DNA of 64,000 nt from Actinomadura opuntiae. GTDB taxonomy: Bacteria > Actinomycetota > Actinomycetes > Streptosporangiales > Streptosporangiaceae. Both the position numbers and the translations under genes were made by a program. Below, one piece after another: positions 43,515 through 52,164 of this stretch. The DNA lies in contig NZ_JASNWF010000027.1 of NCBI RefSeq assembly GCF_030283205.1, positions 53,368-117,367 on the forward strand, given 5' to 3'. The notes below the pieces were generated by a model. The model worked only from the letters and a program-made list of their open reading frames with translations, made no database searches and was not told the DNA's origin. Position 1 is the first letter of the stretch. The number at the start of each line of letters is the position of its first letter.

Positions 43515-45161
43515 ATGACCCGCCAGCCCGCCGACCTGCTGTTCACCGGCGGACCGGTCCTGACCATGGACCCGGCCCGCAGCCGCGCCACCTCGCTCGC
43601 CGTCACCGGAGGCCGGATCACCGCCGTCGGCCACGACGAGGTGAAGGACCTCGCCGGGCCCGGTACCGAGGTGGTGGACCTGCGCGGCCGGCTCCTGCTG
43701 CCCGGCTTCCAGGACGCGCACGTGCACGCCGTCATGGGCGGGATCGAACTCGGCGAGTGCGACCTGACCGGAACCGTGGACCCGGAGGAGTACCTGCAGC
43801 GCGTCCGCGCCTACGCCGACGCGCACCCGGACCGGGAATGGATCACCGGGGGCGGCTGGTCCATGGAGAGCTTCGAGGGCGGCACGCCCACGCGCGAGGC
43901 GCTCGATGCGGCCGTGCCCGACCGTCCCGTCTACCTGGTCAACCGCGACCACCACGGCGCGTGGGTCAACAGCCGGGCGCTGGAGCTCGCCGGGGTCACC
44001 GCCGAAACCCCCGACCCGTCCGACGGGCGCGTCGAGCGCGACGGCGAGGGACGCCCCACCGGCATGCTGCAGGAAGGCGCGATGATCCTCGTCGGCCGGC
44101 TGCTGCCCGCCCGCACTCGCGAGGACCGAATCGCCGGGCTGCTGCGCGCCCAGGAACTGCTGCACGGCCTCGGCATCACCGCCTGGCAGGACGCGTTGGT
44201 GGCCGGCTCCGACGGCTACCCCGACGTCTCCGACGCCTACGCGGCGGCCGCCGCGGACGGGTCGCTGACCGCGACCGTGGTCGGCGCGCTGTGGTGGTCG
44301 CGGGCCCGGGGCGCCGAGCAGATCCCCGACCTGCTGGACAAGCGGGAGCGGCTCACCTGCGGGCGGCTGCGCTGCACCAGCGTGAAGATCATGCAGGACG
44401 GGGTCGCGGAGAACTTCACCGCCGCGATGACCGCCCCCTACCTCGACGCGTGCGGCTGCGCCACCGCCAACAGCGGCCTCAGCTTCGTCGACCCCGAGGC
44501 GCTGCCCGGATACGTCACCGCCCTGGACGCGCACGGCTTCCAGGTCCACTTCCACTCCCTCGGCGACCGCGCCGTCCGCGAGGCGCTCGACGCCGTCGAG
44601 GCCGCCCGCGCCGCCAACGGGTGGCGCGACACCCGGCCGCACCTGGCGCACCTCCAGGTCGTCCACCCCGACGACATCGGACGGTTCCGCGCGCTCGGCG
44701 CGACCGCGAACATGCAGCCGCTGTGGGCCGCGCACGAACCGCAGATGGACGAGCTGACCATCCCGTTCCTCGGCCTGGAGCGCGCCGCCTGGCAGTACCC
44801 GTTCGGCGACCTGCTGCGCGCCGGGACGACCCTCGCGGCCGGCAGCGACTGGCCGGTCAGCAGCGCCGACCCGATCGAGGGGATTCACGTCGCCGTCAAC
44901 CGCGTCCTGCCCGGCGGCGACGGCAAGCCGTTCCTGCCGGAGCAGGCCCTCGACCTGGCCACCGCGCTGGCCGCCTACACCGCCGGCTCCGCCTACGTGA
45001 ACCACCTGGACGACACCGGCTGCCTGCGTCCCGGCAACCGCGCCGACCTCGTCGTGCTGGACCGCGACCCGTTCGCCGGTCCCGCCGCGGCCATCGCCGA
45101 CACCCGCGTCCACCTCACCTACGTGGACGGGACCCGCGTCCACACCGCCCCGGACGCCTGA
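43515..45161 (+). CDS. YtcJ-like amidohydrolase (amidohydrolase 3)
   Basis: A 548-residue metal-dependent amidohydrolase of the YtcJ type. The beta-barrel metal ligands are visible: D-A-H-V-H near residue 73, H-F-H-S-L-G-D-R-A-V at about 342, H-L-A-H-L-Q-V-V about 35 residues later, and G-S-D-W-P-V at about 448. Family members hydrolyse N-substituted formamides, N-acyl or similar amides; the exact substrate is unknown. The start is ATG 43515. It is monocistronic and ends at a strong palindromic terminator. Confidence 0.9.
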   Translation: MTRQPADLLFTGGPVLTMDPARSRATSLAVTGGRITAVGHDEVKDLAGPGTEVVDLRGRLLLPGFQDAHVHAVMGGIELGECDLTGTVDPEEYLQRVRAYADAHPDREWITGGGWSMESFEGGTPTREALDAAVPDRPVYLVNRDHHGAWVNSRALELAGVTAETPDPSDGRVERDGEGRPTGMLQEGAMILVGRLLPARTREDRIAGLLRAQELLHGLGITAWQDALVAGSDGYPDVSDAYAAAAADGSLTATVVGALWWSRARGAEQIPDLLDKRERLTCGRLRCTSVKIMQDGVAENFTAAMTAPYLDACGCATANSGLSFVDPEALPGYVTALDAHGFQVHFHSLGDRAVREALDAVEAARAANGWRDTRPHLAHLQVVHPDDIGRFRALGATANMQPLWAAHEPQMDELTIPFLGLERAAWQYPFGDLLRAGTTLAAGSDWPVSSADPIEGIHVAVNRVLPGGDGKPFLPEQALDLATALAAYTAGSAYVNHLDDTGCLRPGNRADLVVLDRDPFAGPAAAIADTRVHLTYVDGTRVHTAPDA

Positions 45162-45165
45162 CCCC

Positions 45166-45211
45166 GCGTCGAGTCGTCGTTACGAGACCTCCCATAACGA
45201 CGACTCGACGC
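45166..45211. terminator. 17-bp perfect palindrome, bidirectional terminator (element A)
   Basis: GCGTCGAGTCGTCGTTA (45166-45182) and its exact complement (45195-45211) around a 12-base loop, between the convergent amidohydrolase and thiolase genes. It shares the core CGAGTCGTCGTTA with the palindrome at 58014-58063, so the two form a small repeat family. Confidence 0.75.
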
Positions 45212-45227
45212 AACCGAACGTGGGGCG

Positions 45228-46421
45228 TCAGGCGGAGGCGGGCTTGTAGACGGCGACGGCGCAGGCGCTGCCGAGGCCGATGTTGTGCTGGAGCGCGACG
45301 CGGGCGCCCTCGACCTGCCGGTTGCCGGCCTTGCCGCGCAGCTGCCAGGTCAGCTCGGCGCACTGGGCGAGGCCCGTCGCGCCCAGCGGGTGGCCCTTGG
45401 AGATCAGGCCGCCGGACGGGTTGACGACCCACTTGCCGCCGTAGGTGGTGGCCTGGTCGTCGACGAGCTTGTGGCCCTCGCCGACCCCGGCCATGCCGAG
45501 CGCCTCGTAGGTGATCAGCTCGTTGGCGCTGAAGCAGTCGTGCAGCTCGATGACGTCGACGTCCTCGATGGACACCTGCGCCTCGTCCATCGCCTTCTTC
45601 GCCGCGCGCTGGGAGACGCCGAAGCCGACGACCTGGATGGAGGAGTTGTCGGCGAAGCTCTCGGGGGTGTCGGTGGCGATGTGGTGGCCGGCGATCTCGA
45701 CCGCCTGGTCCCACAGGCCGTGCTCGTCGACGAACCGCTCGCTGACCACGACCGCGGCGGCGGCGCCGTCGGAGGTCGGGGAGCACTGCAGCTTCGTCAG
45801 CGGGTCGAAGATCATCGGCGCGTTCTTGACGTCGTCGAGGGAGTACTCGGTCTGGAACTGCGCGTACGGGTTGTTCGCCGAGTGCTTGTGGTTCTTCCAG
45901 CCGATCCACGCGTAGTGCTCGGGGGTGGAGCCGTACTTCTCCATGTGCTCGCGGCCGGCGTTGCCGAACATCTGCGGCATCGGCGCCTTGTCCAGCTCCC
46001 ACTCGCGGCCCGCGGTCATCGAGCGCAGGTGGTGGTCGATGATGGTGACCTTGGACTCGCCGACGCCCGCGCCGAGCGAGCCCTTCTTCATCTTCTCCAT
46101 GCCGAGCGCGAGCGCGCAGTCGGCGAGCCCGCCGCGGACGGCCTGGCGGGCGAGGAACAGGGCGCTGGACCCGGTGGCGCAGGCGTTCATGACCGTCATC
46201 ACCGGGATGCCGGTCATGCCGGTCTCGTAGAGGGCGCGCTGGCCCATCGACCCGTACATCGAGCCGGCGTAGGCCATCTCGATCGTGTCGTAGGAGACGC
46301 CCGCGTCCTGCAGCGCGTTGCCGACGGCCTCCTTGGCCATGTCGGGGTAGTCCCAGTCGCGGGAGCCCGGCTTCTCGAACTTGGTCATGCCCACGCCCAC
46401 GACGAAGGTGCGATTGGTCAT
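45228..46421 (-). CDS. lipid-transfer-type thiolase (SCP2-like acetyl-CoA acetyltransferase)
   Basis: A 397-residue thiolase of the SCP2/nonspecific-lipid-transfer branch. The nucleophile Cys is in M-N-A-C-A-T-G-S-S, the catalytic His in S-K-G-H-P-L-G-A-T-G, and a final G-L-G-S-A-C. Length is normal and the actinomycete homologues commonly serve fatty acid or steroid side-chain beta-oxidation. ATG 46421 is preferred; AGGAGG is eleven bases upstream, a little far. The longer open frame beyond it overlaps the aldolase gene and lacks support. It lies on the same strand as the aldolase, 125 bases downstream. Confidence 0.93.
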   Translation of the reverse strand: MTNRTFVVGVGMTKFEKPGSRDWDYPDMAKEAVGNALQDAGVSYDTIEMAYAGSMYGSMGQRALYETGMTGIPVMTVMNACATGSSALFLARQAVRGGLADCALALGMEKMKKGSLGAGVGESKVTIIDHHLRSMTAGREWELDKAPMPQMFGNAGREHMEKYGSTPEHYAWIGWKNHKHSANNPYAQFQTEYSLDDVKNAPMIFDPLTKLQCSPTSDGAAAAVVVSERFVDEHGLWDQAVEIAGHHIATDTPESFADNSSIQVVGFGVSQRAAKKAMDEAQVSIEDVDVIELHDCFSANELITYEALGMAGVGEGHKLVDDQATTYGGKWVVNPSGGLISKGHPLGATGLAQCAELTWQLRGKAGNRQVEGARVALQHNIGLGSACAVAVYKPASA

Positions 46422-46546
46422 CTTCGGGCTCGCCTCCTGATACCGAATCCTGTTCGGATCCACGATAACGCCGGCGGCCGACGAAGCGTTCGCTTGGCTC
46501 CCGATGATCGGGACGCCTGCGGTCCGCCCGCGGTACGCCCCGCAGG

Positions 46547-47596
46547 TCAGCCGGACAGCTCCTCGGCGAGAGCCGCGGCGAACGCGTCCACGTCCTGCTC
46601 GGTCGTATCGAACGAGCACACCCAGCGGACCTCGCCCGTCCGCTCGTCCCAGGTGTAGAAGGCGAACCGCTTGCGCAACCGCTCCGCCGCGTCCTTCGGG
46701 ACGATCGCGAACACCGTGTTGGCCTGCACGTCCTGGGTGATCCGCACGCCGGGCAGCGCGCCCGCCGCGTCCGCGAGCCGGCGGGCCATCGCGTTGGCGT
46801 GGGCGGCGTTGCGCAGCCACAGGTCCCCGTCCAGCAGCGCGACGAGCTGGGCCGACACGTACCGCATCTTCGACGCCAGCTGCATGCTCGACTTGCGCAG
46901 GTACACCAGTCCGTTCACCGCGTCCGGGTTCAGCACGACGACGGCCTCGCCCAGCAGCAGCCCGTTCTTGGTGCCGCCGAACGACAGGACGTCCACGCCC
47001 GCGTCGGTGGTGAACGCGCGCATCGGCACGCCGAGCGCGGCGGCGGCGTTGGCGATCCGGGCGCCGTCCATGTGCACGCCGAGGCCCCGCTCGTGCGCCG
47101 CGGCGGCCACCGCCGCGACCTCCTCGGGGGTGTAGACGGTGCCGAGCTCGGTGCTCTGCGTGATCGACACCGCCGACGGCTGGCGGCGCTGGATGTTGCC
47201 GAACCCGGTCGCGTACCGCTCGACCAGCTCGGGCGTGAGCTTCCCGTCCGGCGCCGGCACCGTGATCAGCTTGAGCCCGGCGATCTTCTCCGCCGCGCCG
47301 CACTCGTCGGTGTTGATGTGCGCCGACTCCGGGCACACGACCGCGCTCCACGGCTGCGACATCGCCTGCAGCGACACCACGTTCGCGCCCGTGCCGTTGA
47401 ACACCGGGAACACCTCCGCCGCCGCGCCGAAGTGCCCCCGGACGACCTCGCGCAGCCGCGCCGTCACGGCGTCGTCTCCGTAGGCGGGCTGATGGCCCTC
47501 GTTCACCGCGGCGAGCGCCGCGAGGATCTCCGGGTGGATGCCGGCCTGGTTGTCGCTCGCGAAGCCGCGCTTGGGGTCGGGAATGGCGAAGGTCAT
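46547..47596 (-). CDS. low-specificity L-threonine aldolase
   Basis: A 349-residue fold-type I PLP enzyme cleaving L-threonine or allo-threonine to glycine and acetaldehyde. The N-terminus F-A-S-D-N-Q-A-G-I-H-P-E-I is characteristic. H-M-D-G-A-R is the cofactor-binding Asp region, and S-F-G-G-T-K-N-G holds the PLP lysine. The start is ATG 47596. Length is normal. It precedes the thiolase on the same strand but need not share a transcript. Confidence 0.93.
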   Translation of the reverse strand: MTFAIPDPKRGFASDNQAGIHPEILAALAAVNEGHQPAYGDDAVTARLREVVRGHFGAAAEVFPVFNGTGANVVSLQAMSQPWSAVVCPESAHINTDECGAAEKIAGLKLITVPAPDGKLTPELVERYATGFGNIQRRQPSAVSITQSTELGTVYTPEEVAAVAAAAHERGLGVHMDGARIANAAAALGVPMRAFTTDAGVDVLSFGGTKNGLLLGEAVVVLNPDAVNGLVYLRKSSMQLASKMRYVSAQLVALLDGDLWLRNAAHANAMARRLADAAGALPGVRITQDVQANTVFAIVPKDAAERLRKRFAFYTWDERTGEVRWVCSFDTTEQDVDAFAAALAEELSG

Positions 47597-47648
47597 GCCC
47601 CCATTGTCCCGAAGGCCCGGAACGCTTCCGACCCGCCCACCGGGGACG

Positions 47649-47666
47649 GCCCGGCGACCGGCCGGG
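47649..47666. terminator. GC-rich hairpin
   Basis: CCCGGC-gaccg-GCCGGG directly after the stop of the coiled-coil gene and before the aldolase start (both minus strand). It probably ends the coiled-coil transcript. Confidence 0.4.
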
Positions 47667-48296
47667 TCAGGCGGGACGGTCGGTGATGCGTTCGGTGACG
47701 ACCGGCGTCACGGGCGCGACCGCGGGAGCGACCGCAGGGGCGACGGCGGGTTCGGCGGCGGCCGGCTCGGCCGCCGCGCGCAGCGCCGTCCGGGCGCGCA
47801 GCGCGTCGACGTCCTCGCCGAGCCGCGCCATCGTCGCCTGCAGGTCCCGCCACAGGGCCGCCTGCTGCTCCAGCTGCGCGAGCTTGGCGCGCAGGTCGCC
47901 GATCCGCCGCTCGGCCGCCTCCAGCCGGGAGCGGTGCCCGGCGGTGTCGCGGCCGGTGCGGACCAGGCTGGTGGCGACGGCGGCCAGGTCGCGCTCGGTG
48001 TCGTCCATCCGCTCGTCGATGCGCGGCAGCAGCCGGTCGTTCAGCTGCGCGACCAGCGAGTCCAGCTCGGCGCGCAGCCCGGTCAGCTCCGCGTCGCGGG
48101 TGCGCAGCGCCGTGTCCTGTGCCTGGACGGTGTCCTCCAGGCGGCGCACCCGCTCCCCGTAGGAGGGCAGGAACCGTTCCAGTTCCGCCGACCGTTCCAG
48201 GTCCCGGCCCAGTCTGACGAGCAGACCCGCACCGGCGCGCAGCCGGTGCTCCGCCTCGGCGGCGGCGCGGCGGACGAGACCCGGGATCACGGTCAT
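47667..48296 (-). CDS. coiled-coil protein
   Basis: A 209-residue cytoplasmic protein dominated by a charged coiled coil (about residues 45-165, heptads rich in Leu, Arg, Glu and Asp), with an Ala/Pro/Val-rich tail repeating A-V-A-P. There is no signal peptide or membrane segment. I do not recognise a family. It may be structural or a scaffold. The start is ATG 48296; the upstream zinc-ribbon gene ends 39 bases before, so the two may be co-transcribed. Confidence 0.75.
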   Translation of the reverse strand: MTVIPGLVRRAAAEAEHRLRAGAGLLVRLGRDLERSAELERFLPSYGERVRRLEDTVQAQDTALRTRDAELTGLRAELDSLVAQLNDRLLPRIDERMDDTERDLAAVATSLVRTGRDTAGHRSRLEAAERRIGDLRAKLAQLEQQAALWRDLQATMARLGEDVDALRARTALRAAAEPAAAEPAVAPAVAPAVAPVTPVVTERITDRPA

Positions 48297-48335
48297 GGCT
48301 CCCCCCAGGGGCTGTCGAATGGATTCCCCTCAACT

Positions 48336-48662
48336 CTAGGCGAACCGCCGGGAAACGGGTGGTGAACCGTCCGGGTTGTTGGCCGGATCGGGGCCGGTAC
48401 CGGACGGTTTTCCCGGCGGCGCGGCGGACGCGGCGCCGGACGCGCTCCCGGACGCGCTCCCGGATGCGCTGCCGGACGCGCTGCCGGGTGGAGCGCCGGA
48501 CGGGGTGCCGGGCGCGTTCGCGGGCCGGCGGCGGCGGCCCGCGCGCGCCGGCGGGGCACCGCACGCGCACAGCCCGCGGCGGACGATGAGCAGGGCGCGG
48601 TCGGCGGTGTAGTCCGCCCGGTCGAGCGCCGGGCGGACGCGGTGACACGTCAGGCAGAGCAT
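48336..48662 (-). CDS. small cysteine-motif protein with Gly/Ser repeat
   Basis: A 108-residue protein. The first 40 residues hold C-L-T-C-H and, about 30 residues later, C-A-C, consistent with a zinc ribbon. The rest is low complexity with a G-S-A-S repeat encoded by tandem 12-base units, ending in a Pro-rich tail. ATG 48662 is chosen because the cysteine motif follows directly and a G-rich ribosome site precedes it. Function unknown; such short zinc proteins often help regulators or RNA-binding machinery. Confidence 0.6.
   Translation of the reverse strand: MLCLTCHRVRPALDRADYTADRALLIVRRGLCACGAPPARAGRRRRPANAPGTPSGAPPGSASGSASGSASGSASGAASAAPPGKPSGTGPDPANNPDGSPPVSRRFA
48435..48482. repeat. four 12-bp tandem repeats
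   Basis: Four near-identical copies of a 12-base unit ([GC]CCGGACGCGCT with minor changes) inside the zinc-ribbon gene, encoding the G-S-A-S repeat. Unequal copy number between strains is likely. Confidence 0.75.
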
Positions 48663-48808
48663 TGGTCTCCATTCCCCCCTCATGCGCGGGAGCCGCGCGC
48701 ACGGGCCCAGCCCCTGCCGTCCCGTGCGCATTCCCCCCGGACGCGCTCGGGACGGCGGGGCCCACAGGATGGCCCTGGCTCCCAGCGCTCGGAACGTTAG
48801 GCGCCCCG

Positions 48809-48826
48809 ACGTTGCATGCACGTTGC
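48809..48826. promoter_or_regulatory. ACGTTGC direct repeat upstream of the GAF regulator
   Basis: ACGTTGC occurs at 48809-48815 and 48820-48826, eleven bases apart (one helical turn), with a related AACGTTA at 48793. This is a plausible regulator-binding site for the divergent genes. It is based on pattern only. Confidence 0.3.
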
Positions 48827-48950
48827 GACCGGCTGATCACGCACCGTGCCGGAAGCGGCCCGCCCCGGTTCCCGCGAACCGGTTGCAAGGCCCGCCCGAT
48901 GGGCCGATCCTCAAAGCCGTCGAGGTTGTTCTCCCAGGGGAAAGGCGCTG

Positions 48951-50381
48951 ATGGTGGTGCAGAACCCGGCGGTCGCCGCACGCCCGCCGATCGCCGAGTC
49001 GTGGCGCCGCTCCCGCGACGCCGGGGTGGACGCCGCCGTTGCGGCGGCGCCGCTGGTGTTCGACCGCGACACCGTCGCCGACGCCCGCGGCGCCCATCCG
49101 CTCGACCCGCACCTGCCGCTGCTGCGCGACCTGCTGCACGGCGTCGCCGACGAGACCGAGCACCTGATGGTGATCACCGACGAGGCGGGGCACGCGCTGT
49201 GGACGCAGGGGCCGCCCGCCATCCGCCGCGAGGCCGAGCGGATCGGGCTGATGGAGGGCTTCTGCTGGGCGGAGGGCGCCGTCGGCACCAACGGCATCGG
49301 CACCGCCCTCGCCACCGGCCGCGCCGAGTACGTCTACGCCACCGAGCACGTCGCGCACGTCCTGCACCGCTGGTCCTGCGCCGGCGCGCCGATCACCGAC
49401 CCCGACAGCGGCCGGGTCATCGGCTGCATCGACGTCAGCGCCACCGTGGAGAAGCTGCACCCCGCGACCGTCGCGCTGGTCGCCGCCGCCGCCCGGCTCG
49501 CCGAGTCCCGGCTGGAGGTCGACATGCGGCGGCGCGACGAGCGGCTGCGCGAGCGGTTCCTGCGGCACCTGCGCGGCGCCGGGGTGCTGGTCACCGCGAC
49601 CGGCCGGATCCTGGCCGCCGGACGCGAGGACTGGCGCGGCCGGCGGCTCGTCGTCCCCTCCGAGGGCGGCGCCGTCACGCTGCCCGACGGCCGCCTCGCG
49701 GTCGCCGAACCGCTCGGCGAGGTGTACCTGCTGCGCCCGCCCTCGGGCGCCGCGCCCGGGGCGGGACCCGGCGCCGGCGGGCGGTCCGGCGGGGACGGGC
49801 GGCCGCTGCTCACCCTGTCGCTGCTCGGCACCGACCAGCCGTCCGCGCGGCTCGACGGCGCGCACCTGCCGCTGACGCTGCGGCACGCGGAGATCCTCGC
49901 GCTGCTCGCGCTGCACCCCGAGGGGCTCAGCGGCGACCGGCTGTCGTGGCACCTGTACGGCGACGAGGGCAGCCCGGTGACCGTCCGCGCCGAGATCCAC
50001 CGGCTGCGCGCCCAGCTCGGCGGGCTCGTGCGCGCCAAGCCGTACCGGCTGGACTGCGCGATCGACGCCGACTTCCTCACCGTCCGGCGGCTGCTGGACG
50101 AGGGCGACGTCGCCGCCGCCGTCCGGCTCTACGACGGCGAGCTGCTGCCCCGCTCCGACGCGCCCGCGGTGCGCGCCGAACGCGACGAGCTGGCGGTGCG
50201 GATCCGCCGGTCCGCGCTCGACCGGGGCGGCGCCGACGCGCTGTGGACCTACGCCCAGACCGAGCAGGGCCGCACCGACCTGGAGGCGCTGGAACGGCTC
50301 GCCGACGTGCTGCCGCAGGACGACCCGCGCCTGCCCGCCGTCGCCACCCGCCGCGCCCGCCTGCTGAACGGCGACGCCTGA
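48951..50381 (+). CDS. GAF-domain transcriptional regulator
   Basis: A 476-residue regulator resembling the N-terminal half of AcoR-type activators. The opening I-A-E-S-W-R-R-S-R-D-A-G-V is followed by a GAF sensor domain (about 75-195; G-F-C-W-A-E-G-A-V-G-T-N-G-I-G-T-A is the signature) and, from about 335, a winged-helix-like DNA-binding domain with L-H-P-E-G-L-S-G-D-R-L. There is no sigma54 AAA+ domain, as is usual for actinomycete relatives that work with sigma70. ATG 48951 follows GGGGAAAGG. Related proteins sit next to aldehyde or alcohol dehydrogenase genes; none is adjacent here. Confidence 0.85.
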   Translation: MVVQNPAVAARPPIAESWRRSRDAGVDAAVAAAPLVFDRDTVADARGAHPLDPHLPLLRDLLHGVADETEHLMVITDEAGHALWTQGPPAIRREAERIGLMEGFCWAEGAVGTNGIGTALATGRAEYVYATEHVAHVLHRWSCAGAPITDPDSGRVIGCIDVSATVEKLHPATVALVAAAARLAESRLEVDMRRRDERLRERFLRHLRGAGVLVTATGRILAAGREDWRGRRLVVPSEGGAVTLPDGRLAVAEPLGEVYLLRPPSGAAPGAGPGAGGRSGGDGRPLLTLSLLGTDQPSARLDGAHLPLTLRHAEILALLALHPEGLSGDRLSWHLYGDEGSPVTVRAEIHRLRAQLGGLVRAKPYRLDCAIDADFLTVRRLLDEGDVAAAVRLYDGELLPRSDAPAVRAERDELAVRIRRSALDRGGADALWTYAQTEQGRTDLEALERLADVLPQDDPRLPAVATRRARLLNGDA

Positions 50382-50397
50382 TCAGTACTTCTGCCGG

Positions 50398-51129
50398 TCA
50401 GGGGGAGCCGACGCCGGCGTTGATCAGGTGCCCGCACTCGTTGTAGCAGACGGCGCGCAGCCCGCCGCCGTCGTGCCGCCAGCGCGTCATCGACGCGTTC
50501 GCGACCGGCTCCTTCTCCACCTCCAGGACCTGCTTCTCCGACAGGTCCTCCACCAGGTAGCGGGTCATCACCACGATCGCGTCGTGCGTCACCACCAGGG
50601 CGCGGCCGCCGGGGGCGTCGGCCTCCAGGTCGCGGTAGAAGCTGCGCAGCCGCAGCGCCAGGTCCGCCCACGACTCCCCGCCGGGCGGCCGGTAGTAGAA
50701 CTTGCCGAGGCGCTGCAGCCGGGCGGCCTCGTCGGGGTACCGGCGCTGCACCCCGATCCAGGTCAGGCCCTGCAGGATGCCCTGCTCGCGGTCGCGGATC
50801 CGCTCGTCCACCTTCATCCGCAGCCCGTTCGGGTCCTGCGGGTGGGCGTAGGAGGTCTGGGCGAGCGCGATGCGGGCGGTGTCGAGGGTCCGCAGGTAGG
50901 GGGAGACCGCGACCAGCGTCGGCCGCTCGTCCTCGGGCAGGGCGGCCAGCCAGCGGCCCAGCGCCGCCGCCTGGGCCCGGCCGAGCTCCGACAGCGGGGT
51001 GTCCGCGTCGCGTTCGCGGATCCCCGTCTCCTCGGCGTCGGTGCCCTGCACCGCCTGGTAGGCGAGGTTGCCGGTGCTCTCACCGTGCCGGGTCAGGTTG
51101 AGCCACTGCAGCGAATTCACGATCGCCAT
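50398..51129 (-). CDS. histidine phosphatase family protein
   Basis: A 243-residue phosphoglycerate-mutase-like phosphatase. Catalytic L-T-R-H-G-E-S-T is near residue 16 and the second His is in V-V-T-H-D-A-I. Further conserved pieces are P-L-S-E-L-G and G-G-E-S-W-A-D. The start is ATG 51129 because the catalytic motif follows closely, as in the family. The substrate is unknown. It is convergent with the GAF regulator, 16 bases apart. Confidence 0.9.
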   Translation of the reverse strand: MAIVNSLQWLNLTRHGESTGNLAYQAVQGTDAEETGIRERDADTPLSELGRAQAAALGRWLAALPEDERPTLVAVSPYLRTLDTARIALAQTSYAHPQDPNGLRMKVDERIRDREQGILQGLTWIGVQRRYPDEAARLQRLGKFYYRPPGGESWADLALRLRSFYRDLEADAPGGRALVVTHDAIVVMTRYLVEDLSEKQVLEVEKEPVANASMTRWRHDGGGLRAVCYNECGHLINAGVGSP

Positions 51130-51297
51130 GCTGCCATGGCCCGCCCGCTGCGCGGACCGCGCCGCCGGTGCCGGCCGGGTCAGGCTCTGACCGGATCGGC
51201 TGGTCGTCTGACCGGTCCTGCCTAGCGGCCCCGCGCGGCCGGTCGTCCGGCGTTCAATCGACCCTGACCGGGGACGGAACGCACGGAAGGCACGCAG

Positions 51298-52164
51298 ATG
51301 ACGGAATTCGTGACTCTCGACGGCGGGCGGATCGCCTGCGACGTGATCGGTGAGGGACCGCTGGTGGTGCTCTCGCACGGCATGGGCACCGGACGCGGCG
51401 ACTACCGCCACCTCGCGCCGTTGCTGGCCGGCGCCGGCTACCGGGTGGTGAACATGGACATGCGCGGGCACGGCGAGTCCAGCGTCGACTGGCCGTCGGT
51501 CACCGGCAAAGCGGCCATCAGCCGGACGGACGTGGCCGAGGACCTGCTCGGGGTCGTCCGGCACTTCGGCGGACCCGCCGTCATCGTCGGGCACTCCCTG
51601 TCCGGCGGCGCCGCCACCATCGCCGCCGCACGGGCACCGGAGCTGGTCGCCGCCGTCGTCGAGATCAACCCCTTCACCAGGAAACAGCGGCTCGACGCCG
51701 GCGCGCTCTTCACCGTCCGGCTCTACCGCCGGGGCATGGCGCGGCTGATGGGGACGCTGGTGCTGAGGTCCCCGCGGATGTGGCGCAGCTACCTGAACGT
51801 CGCCCATCCCGGCGCGACCGACGACGACCGCCGCCACATCGAGGCCCTGATGGCGGCGCTGCGGCGGCCCGGCCGCTGGCGGGAGTTCATGAAGGCCGGC
51901 ACGACCACCCCGGCCGACGCCGAGGCGCACCTGCCCGGAGTGCGGTGCCCCGCACTGGTGATCATGGGCGCGGAGGACCCGGACTTCGCGGACCCGCGCG
52001 CCGAGGGCGAGGCGGTCGCCGCCGCCATGCCTGACGGCATCGGCGAGGCCGCCGTCGTCGGCGGCGGGCACTACCCGCACGCGCAGTCCGCCGGCCGGGT
52101 CGCCGAGCTGATCGTCCCGTTCCTGCGCGAGCACGCCGGCAGGCCGCTGCGCCAGGCCGGATGA
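51298..52164 (+). CDS. alpha/beta hydrolase
   Basis: A 288-residue alpha/beta-fold hydrolase. The oxyanion region is L-S-H-G-M-G, the nucleophile elbow G-H-S-L-S-G-G (Ser), the acid in G-A-E-D-P-D-F and the catalytic His in G-G-G-H-Y-P-H. The start is ATG 51298 after GGAAGGCACGC. It belongs to the epoxide-hydrolase/haloperoxidase-like group; the substrate is not evident. Its stop overlaps the start of the GlxA-type gene (ATGA), so the two form a unit. Confidence 0.9.
   Translation: MTEFVTLDGGRIACDVIGEGPLVVLSHGMGTGRGDYRHLAPLLAGAGYRVVNMDMRGHGESSVDWPSVTGKAAISRTDVAEDLLGVVRHFGGPAVIVGHSLSGGAATIAAARAPELVAAVVEINPFTRKQRLDAGALFTVRLYRRGMARLMGTLVLRSPRMWRSYLNVAHPGATDDDRRHIEALMAALRRPGRWREFMKAGTTTPADAEAHLPGVRCPALVIMGAEDPDFADPRAEGEAVAAAMPDGIGEAAVVGGGHYPHAQSAGRVAELIVPFLREHAGRPLRQAG

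Noticed and set aside
48435..48482. CRISPR-like repeat
   Set aside because: The units are contiguous 12-base coding repeats without spacers.
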